Shown here piece by piece: positions 25,901 to 33,475 of a DNA stretch of 64,000 nt. This DNA is from Candidatus Ozemobacteraceae bacterium (GTDB lineage Bacteria > Muiribacteriota > Ozemobacteria > Ozemobacterales > Ozemobacteraceae). Numbering within the stretch: the stretch's first letter is position 1; the number at the start of each line of letters is the position of its first letter. The stretch is taken from positions 62,001-126,000 of the forward strand of contig DAOSOK010000004.1 of the NCBI GenBank assembly GCA_035373905.1, written 5' to 3'. The notes beneath the pieces are model-generated. The model saw nothing but the letters and a program-made list of their open reading frames with translations. It did not search any database and was not told the origin of the DNA. The position numbers and the translations under genes are program-made.

Positions 25901-25920
25901 GGAGCGGCGGCCATGGCTGA
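22906..25920 (+). CDS. Tridomain fusion: AMP-ligase, acyl carrier, HMG-CoA reductase
   Basis: A 1004-residue cytoplasmic protein with three domains. (1) Residues 1-510: acyl-CoA synthetase-type adenylation domain, with TSGTTGRPKGT at 166-176, GYGMTET at about 304, TGDLCEIDSDGYIYVRGREKD at about 375-395 and the C-terminal catalytic Lys at 493 (SQKVQRN). (2) About 535-620: carrier domain with the phosphopantetheine Ser563 in QLDSLGM. (3) About 645-1000: class I-like HMG-CoA reductase, with Glu699 (ATTEGAL), Asp791 (GDASGQNM), Lys830 (GDKK), His889 (QAHYAN) and GTVGGGT in the NADPH region. A carboxylic acid would be adenylated, loaded on the carrier and reduced from the thioester, as in carboxylic acid reductases, but with a different reductase fold. 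Substrate unknown. Confidence 0.88.
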   Translation: MLFEKILRIEQLPFDAGRIAVSCDVGEGRWVDMTYGELVEIVGEVGRILGESGVRKGERILLVGENHYKWLPVFLGITGYGAVAVPVDGMLADKRLLGIIENCNPRVIITSKKFQDKTAALVDQLGATCGVVNFHFDLVRVHGEKETARLAPATIEPEDTAAIIYTSGTTGRPKGTILSHRALVAAAAMGLSLGNYRQTDVMLALLPFTHVYGLVNTGLCPLMVGSKIVMTASYNPIEILQAIVRFRVSFLLVVPRLAEIFVMALRQMAQPMPIPSMTMIIGGASVAPKVIEALRACGVRAFQGYGMTETSGGIVASMDGPVSSVGRAPEGVEFKLENAKNGVGELLVSSPTLCSGIFGSAEDTNALFSGAFLRTGDLCEIDSDGYIYVRGREKDVIIPPGGVNVYPDELEMRLGALPFAEEYAALGFSENGSEYPALVVKPSKAILQTKPPAEAAAFIEEEIRRITADWPEWERFRRIHVVSAPLPRSASQKVQRNRLLETLGGGAAPAAAEQPRKKAPVSCGVEADRQFEIFRKITGRFLNVAPEAITRGKRFAEFLQLDSLGMVALVSQLCEEFRIPMRELQIETVQDFGGLFDLLIAGGGVAAGEAVFDEAELEGRLPPLLDYSPDAVKARQRFLQKRTGANVKCIPRPEDARFLSGNVEGFIGFGEIPLGLIGPLKVAGDHARGDFYIPLATTEGALVSSVARGAQVITLSGGARVKVIADSLVRAPIFVFETLFDMMSFNQWIENHYDDLKAAAESTTRHGRLEAIEPFPMGSTLCLRFVYSTGDASGQNMTTIATHAAIKWIAAHYRGPMTDWFLESNLSGDKKINGVNFTRNRGKRVIAEAEIPLAIVEKHLHTSADRMVRLGQLSMMTSLHAHAFGSQAHYANILAAMFIAAGQDPACVAESATGVTSLELRRDRLAVSVTLPGLMVGTVGGGTRLPTQQACLQILECDGPRRARKLAEIVAAAVLAGEISLIAAMAADEFAGAHARYGRSGGHG

Positions 25921-26683
25921 GCCCATGCGGGTGGTGTTCGTCACCTCGGATGTCACCTACGTCCGGGACAACTACCATTCCCTCGTCCGGCGCGTCTGCG
26001 ACAGGAACGCTCTGCCCGAAGGCGTCGAGCCGGTCGGCCTGGTGCTGCTGCACGTCAGCAGGGCCGTGCTCCTGAAGAACATCCTCGGGCTGCCGCTCGT
26101 CGGGGCGCCGCAGTTCGCCTTCACGCTCGCCCGCAACCTGATGCGGGCCTCCCTGCGGGACCCCCGCCCCGAGGCCGCCGAACGGGCGGGCGTTCCCGTT
26201 TTCCGGTGCGACAGCGTGAACCGGCCCGAAGCGGTGGAGTGGCTTCGCGGTCGCCGGCCAGACCTGATCGTGAACATGCGTACTAGAAATATATATAAAG
26301 ATATCGTTCTTGGCCTGCCGACGATCGGGTGCATAAATATACATCACGGTATACTTCCCGAAAACCGCGGGACGATGTGCGATCTGTGGGCCTGGGCCGA
26401 GGGACGCCCCGTCGGCTTCACCATCCACTGGATGAACGCGAAAATCGACGACGGCGACATCCTCGTCCGGCGCGAGGTCGATGTGAAGGGGTTGCGCTGC
26501 TACCTCGACATTCCCCAGGCCTCGAGCCGGGTCGAGGCGCAGGCGCTGCTCGACGTGCTCGGCAGGATCCGGCGCGAAGGACGGTGGGTCGGCATACCCA
26601 ACCGCACCGACGCCGTCGATTACAGGCGGAATCCAACGCCGGCGCAGATCGGCATGCTTCGACGGAAGGGATTGAGCCTCTGA
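25913..26683 (+). CDS. Formyltransferase-fold protein
   Basis: A 256-residue protein of the methionyl-tRNA/GAR formyltransferase family (N10-formyl-THF-dependent). The catalytic set is visible: Asn142 and His144 in INIHHGILPENRG, and Asp179 in KIDDGDIL. It lacks the C-terminal tRNA-binding domain of Fmt, so it resembles formyltransferases that act on sugars or amine groups of small molecules. The ATG at 25913 overlaps the end of the fusion gene by 8 nt, so the two are coupled. Residues 124-146 are encoded by an unusually AT-rich patch. Confidence 0.75.
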   Translation: MAEPMRVVFVTSDVTYVRDNYHSLVRRVCDRNALPEGVEPVGLVLLHVSRAVLLKNILGLPLVGAPQFAFTLARNLMRASLRDPRPEAAERAGVPVFRCDSVNRPEAVEWLRGRRPDLIVNMRTRNIYKDIVLGLPTIGCINIHHGILPENRGTMCDLWAWAEGRPVGFTIHWMNAKIDDGDILVRREVDVKGLRCYLDIPQASSRVEAQALLDVLGRIRREGRWVGIPNRTDAVDYRRNPTPAQIGMLRRKGLSL

Positions 26684-26700
26684 CGGAAGGGGAGGGCAAC

Positions 26701-27531
26701 ATGGGTGTTTTCAGCGAGGGAAGCATCAGGCTTCCGGGGCGGGAGGTTCTCGCGTTCGGCGAATGCGGAAAAGGCACGCCGGTACTGATGCTTCACGGGA
26801 ATCCCGGCGACCGGGACGACTGGGCCGGGCCGGCGAAACTTCTCGCCGAGCGCGGGTTCCGGTGCCTGGCCGTCGACCGGCCGGGGCACGGCCTGAGCAG
26901 CCCCCTGCCCGCCGAGCCTGGCCAGGCAGCCGACGCCTGTGCGGCGCTTCTCCGTTCGAACGCGGGCGGCAAGGCGATCGTCGCGGGGTACTCGATGGGG
27001 GCGCACGTTGCACTCGATCTCGCGCAGCGGCATCGGGACCTCGTTTCCGGGGTTTGTCTTGTCGCACCCTATCTGATGCCGCGCGACGAGAACGAGCAGC
27101 CGTCCGGCCTCCCGGGACTGCTTGACATCCCTCTGCTGAGAGCGGTCCTCGGGTTGCTCCTTCCCATGCTTGGCGGAGGGAAAATCCGCCGGCACCTCGA
27201 AACGACGTTCAAACCGGCTGCCGCCGATCCGGCTCTCGTGGACGAGCTTGCCGGCAGATTCTCCACGTTCGCTTCGCTCGAGGCGACGCTCAGGGATAAA
27301 AATCTGTTTCTCGATACATACAAAAAGGTTCTGGAAGGCACGGCGACGCTCACCTGCCCCGTGCTGATGATCACCGGCGCGGAAGATGCCGTTTCGGGAA
27401 CCGCCAGCGCCGAAGCGATCAGAAAGGCGATTCCGGGCGTTCTTTCCACGGTCGTCGACGGCGGTGGCCACGCCCTCCCCTGGACCCACGCGTCGCTCGT
27501 CGCCGACCGCATCTCCGGACGATCGGCGTGA
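26701..27531 (+). CDS. Alpha/beta hydrolase
   Basis: A 276-residue alpha/beta hydrolase. The nucleophile elbow is GYSMG, the oxyanion LHGNPG is at about 31-36, the acid Asp is in GAEDAVSG and the His in GGGHALPW. A lid-like insertion lies at about 140-190. GGGGAGGG precedes ATG 26701; the long in-frame upstream reading lies inside the formyltransferase gene in another frame and is rejected. It starts 17 nt after the formyltransferase stop, completing a three-gene unit with the ligase-HMGR fusion. It may be a thioesterase or lactonase of the pathway; substrate unknown. Confidence 0.75.
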   Translation: MGVFSEGSIRLPGREVLAFGECGKGTPVLMLHGNPGDRDDWAGPAKLLAERGFRCLAVDRPGHGLSSPLPAEPGQAADACAALLRSNAGGKAIVAGYSMGAHVALDLAQRHRDLVSGVCLVAPYLMPRDENEQPSGLPGLLDIPLLRAVLGLLLPMLGGGKIRRHLETTFKPAAADPALVDELAGRFSTFASLEATLRDKNLFLDTYKKVLEGTATLTCPVLMITGAEDAVSGTASAEAIRKAIPGVLSTVVDGGGHALPWTHASLVADRISGRSA

Positions 27532-27644
27532 TGGCTGGCGCTCAACGATTCGTGCGATTGTGAAAACTTTATGAAACTCTCGAGGTAATATCTGGGAAGA
27601 TCGCCAGAAGCAGGTCTTTGTGAATCCCGCAAAGGGGAAACCCT

Positions 27645-27709
27645 CCGTTCGCCCTGAGCCTGTCGAAGGGCGAGAGCCTCTCGTGCTTCGACAGGCTCGG
27701 CACGAACGG
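27645..27709. repeat. REP-like hairpin R3
   Basis: The clearest copy: CCGTTCGCCCTGAGCCTG... and its near-complement ...CAGGCTCGGCACGAACGG with a loop at GCGAGAGCCTC. Downstream, TGGTATGCAGGAACCAATA resembles the right flank of R1/R2. It lies in the 265-nt gap between the hydrolase and the lipoprotein. Confidence 0.75.
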
Positions 27710-27796
27710 GAACGACACATTGGCTATTGTACTGGTATGCAGGAACCAATACCGGGCAGCGTCTGGAAATTCATGGGCCTTGAAAACGATGAAAGG

Positions 27797-28687
27797 ATGG
27801 ATGAAAACATGATCGAATTGAGAGGGATGTCGGGAATACGGTCGTGGCGGAAGTTTCAACTCTCGACTGCGATCGTTTGTCTTGCGTTGACCCTGTCCGT
27901 GGTATTCATGCCGGGATGTGGCAAGGAGGCTCCGCCGGCTTCAACCCCGCAGGCGGGCGTCGCCGCCCCTGCCGCGTCGCAGGCTCTCGCTTCCGCGCCC
28001 GTGCCGGCTCCGGTCGCCGTGGCTTGGGCAGCCGTTTCCGGCCAGGGCGGGGCGATCGGTCTGCCCGACGGTTCGAAACGGCAGATCACCGCCGAGGCGA
28101 CGATCGTTCCCTCCGGCGGCATCGTCGAACTCACCGACGCTTCGTCCGCCGTTCGGCTTGCCTACGACGGCGGCGGCACGATCGACGTGACGGGCAAAGG
28201 CGTCATCCAGAGCCGTTCCGACGGGTTCGAGACGAAGAATGCCGCGTTCACCGCCGCTTTCAAACGCGGCAGGAAAGGCTTCTCGGTGCGCGTTCCGGGC
28301 GCGGTGCTCGGCGTCCGGGGAACGACGATCGGTTTCAACCTGAATGACGGCATCGGCTCCGTCACCCTGGTCGAAGGCCAGGTCGCCGTCCAGCCCGAGC
28401 AGCAGGGCATGGCCGAGTTCGAGTGGCGGGTGGGCCAGACGCTCGCCCTGGCCGCCGGAAAGATCGACAAGGTCATTCCCGCGAAGGAAGAAGCAACGCC
28501 TGTCGTCGAACCCGACACACAGCCTCAGCCTGACAAGCCTGCCGATAAGCCTGCCGACAAGCCGAAGCCCGAAACCGGCAAGCAGACGACGGAGCCGAAG
28601 AGCCCCTTCGAAAACAAGCCCGAATCCGTCTTCCAGCAGCCCGACACGATGACCGGCGACGGCGGCGACGGCTTCGGCGGCAACTGA
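27797..28687 (+). CDS. FecR-domain lipoprotein
   Basis: About 296 residues if the ATG at 27797 is used (27773, 27809 and 27827 are also in frame). A hydrophobic signal sequence ends in VVFMPGCGKE, a lipobox with Cys as lipid-anchor site. After an Ala/Pro-rich linker comes a FecR-type domain (about 150-235), seen in VRVPGAVLGVRGTTIGF and VTLVEGQVAVQ. The C-terminus is Pro/Lys/Asp-rich (repeats of PADK). FecR domains occur in periplasmic signalling and surface proteins. It precedes a pseudopilin cluster after a 198-nt gap. Confidence 0.75.
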   Translation: MDENMIELRGMSGIRSWRKFQLSTAIVCLALTLSVVFMPGCGKEAPPASTPQAGVAAPAASQALASAPVPAPVAVAWAAVSGQGGAIGLPDGSKRQITAEATIVPSGGIVELTDASSAVRLAYDGGGTIDVTGKGVIQSRSDGFETKNAAFTAAFKRGRKGFSVRVPGAVLGVRGTTIGFNLNDGIGSVTLVEGQVAVQPEQQGMAEFEWRVGQTLALAAGKIDKVIPAKEEATPVVEPDTQPQPDKPADKPADKPKPETGKQTTEPKSPFENKPESVFQQPDTMTGDGGDGFGGN

Positions 28688-28739
28688 CAAAAGAAGACTT
28701 CGTCGCGGGAACGCCGAGATATCTTTTCTTGATTCTGTC

Positions 28740-28790
28740 TCGTCTTTGGGTTGTCTCTGCGTTTCTGCGCCTCCGCGGATGAATCACTGC
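28740..28790. repeat. Decayed TCTGCG... repeat
   Basis: CTCTGCGTTTCTGCGCCTCCGCGGATGAATC, similar in style to the ATCCGCAGATGACGCAG family (reverse complement GCGGAGGCGCAGAAACGCAGAG). It lies in the gap before the 702-residue pilus-like protein. Membership is uncertain. Confidence 0.4.
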
Positions 28791-28885
28791 GGCGCAGGCG
28801 TGATACATTCCCGGTATCGCCGTGGTATCATGAGGGGGGACCGGCTCTTCTTCTGCCGGTCCCTCGCAAATTTGACGGAGATTCG

Positions 28886-30994
28886 ATGCCAGAACCGATG
28901 ACCGGCCCCACGTGGAATACGCAGCGACCGGCGGCCCTCGCCGCGCGTCGCGGCTTTCTCCTGCCGGCCATCGTTCTCATCGCGCTCGTACTAGCCCTGA
29001 TGTTCGGCGCCCTCAGCTACATGACGAGAGGCCAGGTGCATAGTGCCGCATATTTTATCGACGCCAGTCGGGCGCTCGGGCTTGCCGAAGCGGGGGCGGG
29101 GTGGGCGATCGCCGCCCTTGCCAGCGGATCGTACACCGAGTCGCCGCCGTTCGTCCGTCGCGCTTTCTACGACGCCATGTTCAGCGATGGCGGAACCGAC
29201 TACGAGGGCGACGTCGAGCCGTGCGACGAGTTGAAGCAGTATATCAACAAACTGGGCGGCGATCTGTCGCTTCGGGTGCGGCTTTCCCGGTGGCAGCCGC
29301 TCGTCGCGGGAGCGCCGGGCTTCAAGAACGATCCGGTCGAGAAGATGGGCCGCATCGACGTGGAGGCCGTCGCCGAGGTGGGAAACGCCCGCCGGAAGGT
29401 CCGCATGAGCCGCGGGGTCAAGGTGTATCTCGCGGTGCATCCGGTGATCGGGAAGTTCACCTGCTTCATCCGGAAGAAGCCCGCTTCCGACGATCTGGTG
29501 AACGCCCTCGAACGCACGACGAACGGCGCCGGCTTCACGAACGGCACCCCGCTGGTGCTGAACAATCGCGGCGCCGGCAACGGATTCAACGTGGTGACTC
29601 CGGCTCTCGACCTTGGTGCTCTTCCGGACCTCAACGAACTGTCCAAATCATCCGGGTGGGTGTTCCTCAATTCCGACACCGCTCCTTGGACGCTGAACCT
29701 CGCAGGTTCCGCCAATGACACCGATTACGACGACCGGTCGATGCTCCGGTTCGGGGCCTACAGCAACGATGCTCTGCTGACGGCGGTCAACACCCCCCCG
29801 CAGGCCGGCGGGACGACGGTGACGCAGGTCAACGAGAAGTTCCAGGGCCTGAAACGCGATTACACGATCAGCAAGGGCGGCTCCGTCGTCGTCGCATCCG
29901 ACTTCCTGAGCGTTCGGCATCTGTTCCCGTCCCTGCCCAAGGCCAGCATCATCCGGCCGTTCGGTACGAACGGCGACCTGTCGCCGACCCTGCTGTTCGG
30001 GCCCGTTCTCAGGCGGTATCTTCGGGTGCGGTCGGTGGATTGCAAGATCAACATTTCCGGAGTGGACAAGACGTTCAAGGAAGTCGGCGTTCCCGGTTTC
30101 CCCGACGAGTCGAGCTTCAAGCAGGCCTTCCTTCACCCCCCGACCTCGCCGCGGGACTACGCCGACGATTTTGTTCTATACGCACAATTATGGAACATGA
30201 TCGCCGACGCGCCGGGTCTCGCCGCCGGCTGGAACAAGTGGCGGAGTTCCCAGACGACGCTGGTGTCGGAGCCGTTCATCGAGGGGCTGAACTATCTGGC
30301 TGTCGCCGAACGGGAAACCGGGACGGTGCAAAACCCCGTGTCGAAGGCATACACCGACCCGCCACCCGACGTCGTCACCGGCCTCGACCTCTGGGCGGGA
30401 GGGTCGGAAGGGCTTCGAAAGGCGGAAGGCATCTTCGGCGCTTCCGGAAAACCCCTGTTCGAAGGGGGGCTGGGCGAGATCGAGGGGATACGGGAATTCG
30501 GACCGAAGATCACCGCCATGTATGCCGCGCCGAAGGCGTATCTCGACAGGCATCTCGACCAGTCCGGCAACATTGCGGTGGCCGGGGTCGTGTATCTCGG
30601 GCCTGAAGACCTGCTCATCGACAGGAAGTGGAACGTGACGGCAGGCGGCGTGCTCGTCGTCGGCGGAAACATCGACATTCGGGCCGGCATCCGGTCCGCA
30701 GAGCCCCTGACGCTGGTCAGCACTGAAAATATAACGATAGATACATCCGAGCCGGTCGAAGCGCAGTTGATCTGCCTGCGCGGAAAATTCACGCCCCGTA
30801 ACGCCTTCACGATCAGAGGCGGCGTCGCGGCGGGAGAGATCGATCTGACCAATATGGTCAACTCTCAGAAGAAGCAGATCAACTGGGACTCCAGGTTCGA
30901 TCCGTACGCCGTTTCCTCGGCCATGTCGGTCGGCTCCCCCTATCGGTACAGGGTGTCCGAAGAGGAGGAATATGTCGTCGAACCCGGCAAGTAA
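28886..30994 (+). CDS. Large PilX-like protein with beta-helix-like end
   Basis: A 702-residue protein: basic N-terminus (ARRG), hydrophobic helix FLLPAIVLIALVLALMFGAL and the PilX/GspK-like Ala/Glu helix (ASRALGLAEAGAGWAIAALA). The C-terminal ~150 residues (VYLGPEDLLIDRKWNVTAGGVLVVGGNIDIR and onward) have the short-strand pattern of a solenoid, as in the 973-residue protein at 17578. GGAG lies 5 nt before ATG 28886, which settles the start against the longer frame at 28751. It overlaps the next pilin gene by 23 nt. Perhaps the key distal subunit of this third pseudopilin group. Confidence 0.7.
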   Translation: MPEPMTGPTWNTQRPAALAARRGFLLPAIVLIALVLALMFGALSYMTRGQVHSAAYFIDASRALGLAEAGAGWAIAALASGSYTESPPFVRRAFYDAMFSDGGTDYEGDVEPCDELKQYINKLGGDLSLRVRLSRWQPLVAGAPGFKNDPVEKMGRIDVEAVAEVGNARRKVRMSRGVKVYLAVHPVIGKFTCFIRKKPASDDLVNALERTTNGAGFTNGTPLVLNNRGAGNGFNVVTPALDLGALPDLNELSKSSGWVFLNSDTAPWTLNLAGSANDTDYDDRSMLRFGAYSNDALLTAVNTPPQAGGTTVTQVNEKFQGLKRDYTISKGGSVVVASDFLSVRHLFPSLPKASIIRPFGTNGDLSPTLLFGPVLRRYLRVRSVDCKINISGVDKTFKEVGVPGFPDESSFKQAFLHPPTSPRDYADDFVLYAQLWNMIADAPGLAAGWNKWRSSQTTLVSEPFIEGLNYLAVAERETGTVQNPVSKAYTDPPPDVVTGLDLWAGGSEGLRKAEGIFGASGKPLFEGGLGEIEGIREFGPKITAMYAAPKAYLDRHLDQSGNIAVAGVVYLGPEDLLIDRKWNVTAGGVLVVGGNIDIRAGIRSAEPLTLVSTENITIDTSEPVEAQLICLRGKFTPRNAFTIRGGVAAGEIDLTNMVNSQKKQINWDSRFDPYAVSSAMSVGSPYRYRVSEEEEYVVEPGK

Positions 30995-31409
30995 CCGCAT
31001 TCCAGACATCCGCACGCCGATCCCGAAGGGGGGGCGTGGTTTCACGATGATCGAACTCGTGGTCGTGGTGCTGGTTCTGACGTTGGTCGCCGGGGCGTAT
31101 TTCTACGTCTGGCGCCAGCAGGGGCGTCTCTCGGCGAGCGACCAGGATGTCGCCGCGTATTACATGGCGGCGGCATCGTTCATGGACGTGTTCTACAGCG
31201 ACACCAGAATGGCCCGCAGGATCGAGCCGACAACGGACGGCTGCATCATGGAAGTCATGACGTCCGGCGGCCTCCAGCAGGTGACGTACACCCTGCGAGA
31301 CAACGGCATCGAGCGACTCATGAGCGGCAAGACGAAAGTGTACACGTTCGGGAAGCCGTTGCGCGAAAATGCGAAGGTGCTCTTCCGTGTCCGGGAATTG
31401 GCTCCCTGA
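30972..31409 (+). CDS. Prepilin-type N-methylation protein
   Basis: A 145-residue pseudopilin. The leader ends IPKGGRG, followed by FTMIELVVVVLVLTLVAGAYF with Glu5, then a short globular domain of about 95 residues. It starts inside the last 23 nt of the 702-residue gene, so translation is coupled. The next gene's start lies 54 nt further. Confidence 0.8.
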   Translation: MSSNPASNRIPDIRTPIPKGGRGFTMIELVVVVLVLTLVAGAYFYVWRQQGRLSASDQDVAAYYMAAASFMDVFYSDTRMARRIEPTTDGCIMEVMTSGGLQQVTYTLRDNGIERLMSGKTKVYTFGKPLRENAKVLFRVRELAP

Positions 31410-31463
31410 CCGTGCGTGAAAGCGAGATTGGCCCGTGAACCATCCAACAAGGAGGTCGTTGCC

Positions 31464-32222
31464 GTGAATCGGTCTTTCGACAATGTCGTGTTCCGAGGCG
31501 CGTGTGCCCTTGCCCTGGCGTTCTGGCTGGCTGGCGCCGCGCTGGCGGTCGCCGCAGAGCCGAAGCCGCGGTATGGCGTCACCTTCGGACAGGAAGGGAA
31601 CGAAGTCGAGATGCAGGTCGTTCCCGCCCGCCTGGGGGTCGCCTCGAACGCGATGCCGGCCCCGGCCGACCCGTCGGTGCAGGGCATCGTCGCTGCCCCT
31701 TCGAAACGGCCGACGGCGCCCCTTTCCACGAGCGCTCCGGCAACTCCCGTCGAATTGAAATCCGAGTCGGTTGCGGACTACAAGGAGGACGGATTCGACG
31801 TCAGCGTCGATGATGTGGCGGGCGAGGCCGTCGCGAATGACCTGGACGCCTCCGGCAAACTTTCACTCGCGATCCTGTTCAACAACGATTCCCATGAGGT
31901 CGACCTGTCGGATGCGAAGACGATGAAAACCCTCAACAGCATCCTGAAGATGATGAAATGCCGGGCGACCCTCAAGATTCTCATCGAGGGATATGTCGAT
32001 TATACGGGCACCATGGAATGGCATGCGCTGGGCAAGGCGCCCGACTTTGGCCAGGCCACATCGGAAGCCCGTGCCTATGCCGTGAAAAAATGGCTTGTCG
32101 ACAACGGAATCTCCTCGCTCAGAATATCCTGCGTCGGAAAAGGGATGCGAGGCGCAGAGGGCGATTCCGAGGCGCAGCAGAAGCTGAACCGGCGCGTCGA
32201 TATCGTGAAACTGTCCGAATGA
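31464..32222 (+). CDS. OmpA-domain periplasmic protein, diverged copy
   Basis: A 252-residue protein with a signal peptide (about 1-32, ending AVAA). The N-terminal domain (about 33-125, starting YGVTFGQEGNEVEMQVVPAR) is shared with the next gene. An OmpA-like peptidoglycan-binding domain follows (about 140-250). The usual GHTD block is EGYVDYTG here and a ~10-residue insertion follows, so peptidoglycan binding may be weakened; the terminal NRRVDIVKL is kept. A GTG start at 31464 is fixed by AAGGAGGT 7 nt upstream. Tandem paralogue of 32278. Confidence 0.8.
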   Translation: MNRSFDNVVFRGACALALAFWLAGAALAVAAEPKPRYGVTFGQEGNEVEMQVVPARLGVASNAMPAPADPSVQGIVAAPSKRPTAPLSTSAPATPVELKSESVADYKEDGFDVSVDDVAGEAVANDLDASGKLSLAILFNNDSHEVDLSDAKTMKTLNSILKMMKCRATLKILIEGYVDYTGTMEWHALGKAPDFGQATSEARAYAVKKWLVDNGISSLRISCVGKGMRGAEGDSEAQQKLNRRVDIVKLSE

Positions 32223-32277
32223 GTCCTCAGGCGCGGAACGGCGGATCCGTCGCCGGGTGGCATACGGGAGGGAAAGG

Positions 32278-32991
32278 ATGCGGAAGATGGCTGATGACGT
32301 GTGGTGCCGGACGGCGTTCGTCTCGCTCGGCACGGCCGTGTTCATGATCGTTGCCGCCTCTGCCGGCGCCCAGCCCCACCGATATGGGGTTGTGTTCGGC
32401 CAGCAGGGAAACGAGGTCGAGATGCAGGTGGTGCCGGCCCGCTCCGGGATCGCCACGAGCCCCATGCCGTATCCGGGGGACACTGCCGTGACGGCGATCG
32501 TCGGCGCCCCCGTGAAACGACCGACCGGCGCCCTCCCTCCGAAACCCGCTGAAATGCCGGTTCCCCTCAAATCCCAGTCGGTGTCGGAATACAAGGAGGA
32601 CGGGTTCGACGTCAGCATCGACGGGGTCTCCGGAGAAGCGTTCGCGCAGAAGCTCGACGCGGCGGGAAAGGTGTCCGTCGACATCCTGTTCGATTTCGAT
32701 CAGGCGACGATCAAGGCCGAATCCGTTCCGGCGCTCAACGCGATTCGCTGCATGCTGAAAAACAACCCGGAGCAGAGAATCCGGGTTGAAGGGTATACGG
32801 ACTACCGGGGTCCGGTCGATTACAATTTCGAACTGTCCGTGCAGCGGGCGTATGCCGTCAAGCGGTGGCTCGTCGAGCGAGGCATCGAATCGACCCGGAT
32901 CGATTACGTGGGAAAGGGACAGCGCGGCGAGGCCGGCGACTCCGAGGCCCAGCAGGCCCTGAACAGACGCGTCGACATCGTTAAACTGTAG
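32278..32991 (+). CDS. OmpA-domain periplasmic protein
   Basis: A 237-residue protein: signal peptide, the same N-terminal domain as its neighbour (YGVVFGQQGNEVEMQVVPAR), then an OmpA-like C-terminal domain with ILFDFDQATIK, EGYTDYRG, DYNFELSVQRAYAVKRWLVERGI and NRRVDIVKL. Only the His of the GHTD core is replaced (by Tyr). This copy is closer to the consensus than the first. A GGGAGGG ribosome site supports ATG 32278. It would anchor the pseudopilus or outer membrane to peptidoglycan; inferred. Confidence 0.82.
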   Translation: MRKMADDVWCRTAFVSLGTAVFMIVAASAGAQPHRYGVVFGQQGNEVEMQVVPARSGIATSPMPYPGDTAVTAIVGAPVKRPTGALPPKPAEMPVPLKSQSVSEYKEDGFDVSIDGVSGEAFAQKLDAAGKVSVDILFDFDQATIKAESVPALNAIRCMLKNNPEQRIRVEGYTDYRGPVDYNFELSVQRAYAVKRWLVERGIESTRIDYVGKGQRGEAGDSEAQQALNRRVDIVKL

Positions 32992-32992
32992 T

Positions 32993-33475
32993 GTGTATAA
33001 CGTGAAATATATAATATTCGAAGACAGCTATTGCCGAAGGGGACGAAACGGCCGGGGCATCCGCGGCCGCGGCTTCACGCTCGTGGAGCTCGTCGTCGCG
33101 ATGATCGTGCTGGCGGTGCTGCTGCTGCCCCTCGTCAGGCACTTCGTCAGCACGCGACGCGTCTCGATCGCGGCGCGCGACGCCGTCGTGGCGAACTCGC
33201 AGCTCCTCTCCTGCCTCGCCGACTTCCAGGCGATGAGGTTCGATGAGATTGCGAACGCCACGAACGCGACGTTCACGAGGGTGTTCCAGCGCTGGGACGG
33301 CGACCGGACGGTCGGCAGCGTGACGTATCACATGTCGGTCAACGTGAGCGCCGGGGCCGACCCGCGTTACAGGCTCATCGACGTCGAGACGCAGTTTCGC
33401 ATGCCCGGGGCTCCCGCCAATGCGCCGAAACGCAAGATGAGCATCAAGGGGTTCGCCTATGCGCCGCCGAACTGA
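32993..33475 (+). CDS. Prepilin-type N-methylation protein
   Basis: A 160-residue pseudopilin: leader ending IRGRG, then FTLVELVVAMIVLAVLLLPLV with Glu5. The start is uncertain: GTG at 32993 or GTG at 33002, neither with a strong ribosome site, so it may depend on coupling with the gene ending 2 nt before. The C-terminal part is about 110 residues. It overlaps the next pilin gene by 17 nt. Confidence 0.75.
   Translation: MYNVKYIIFEDSYCRRGRNGRGIRGRGFTLVELVVAMIVLAVLLLPLVRHFVSTRRVSIAARDAVVANSQLLSCLADFQAMRFDEIANATNATFTRVFQRWDGDRTVGSVTYHMSVNVSAGADPRYRLIDVETQFRMPGAPANAPKRKMSIKGFAYAPPN

Noticed and set aside
22771..25956. 1061-codon open frame on the minus strand across the fusion gene
   Set aside because: Antisense shadow caused by high GC content. 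The + strand frame has intact domains, a strong ribosome site and catalytic residues.
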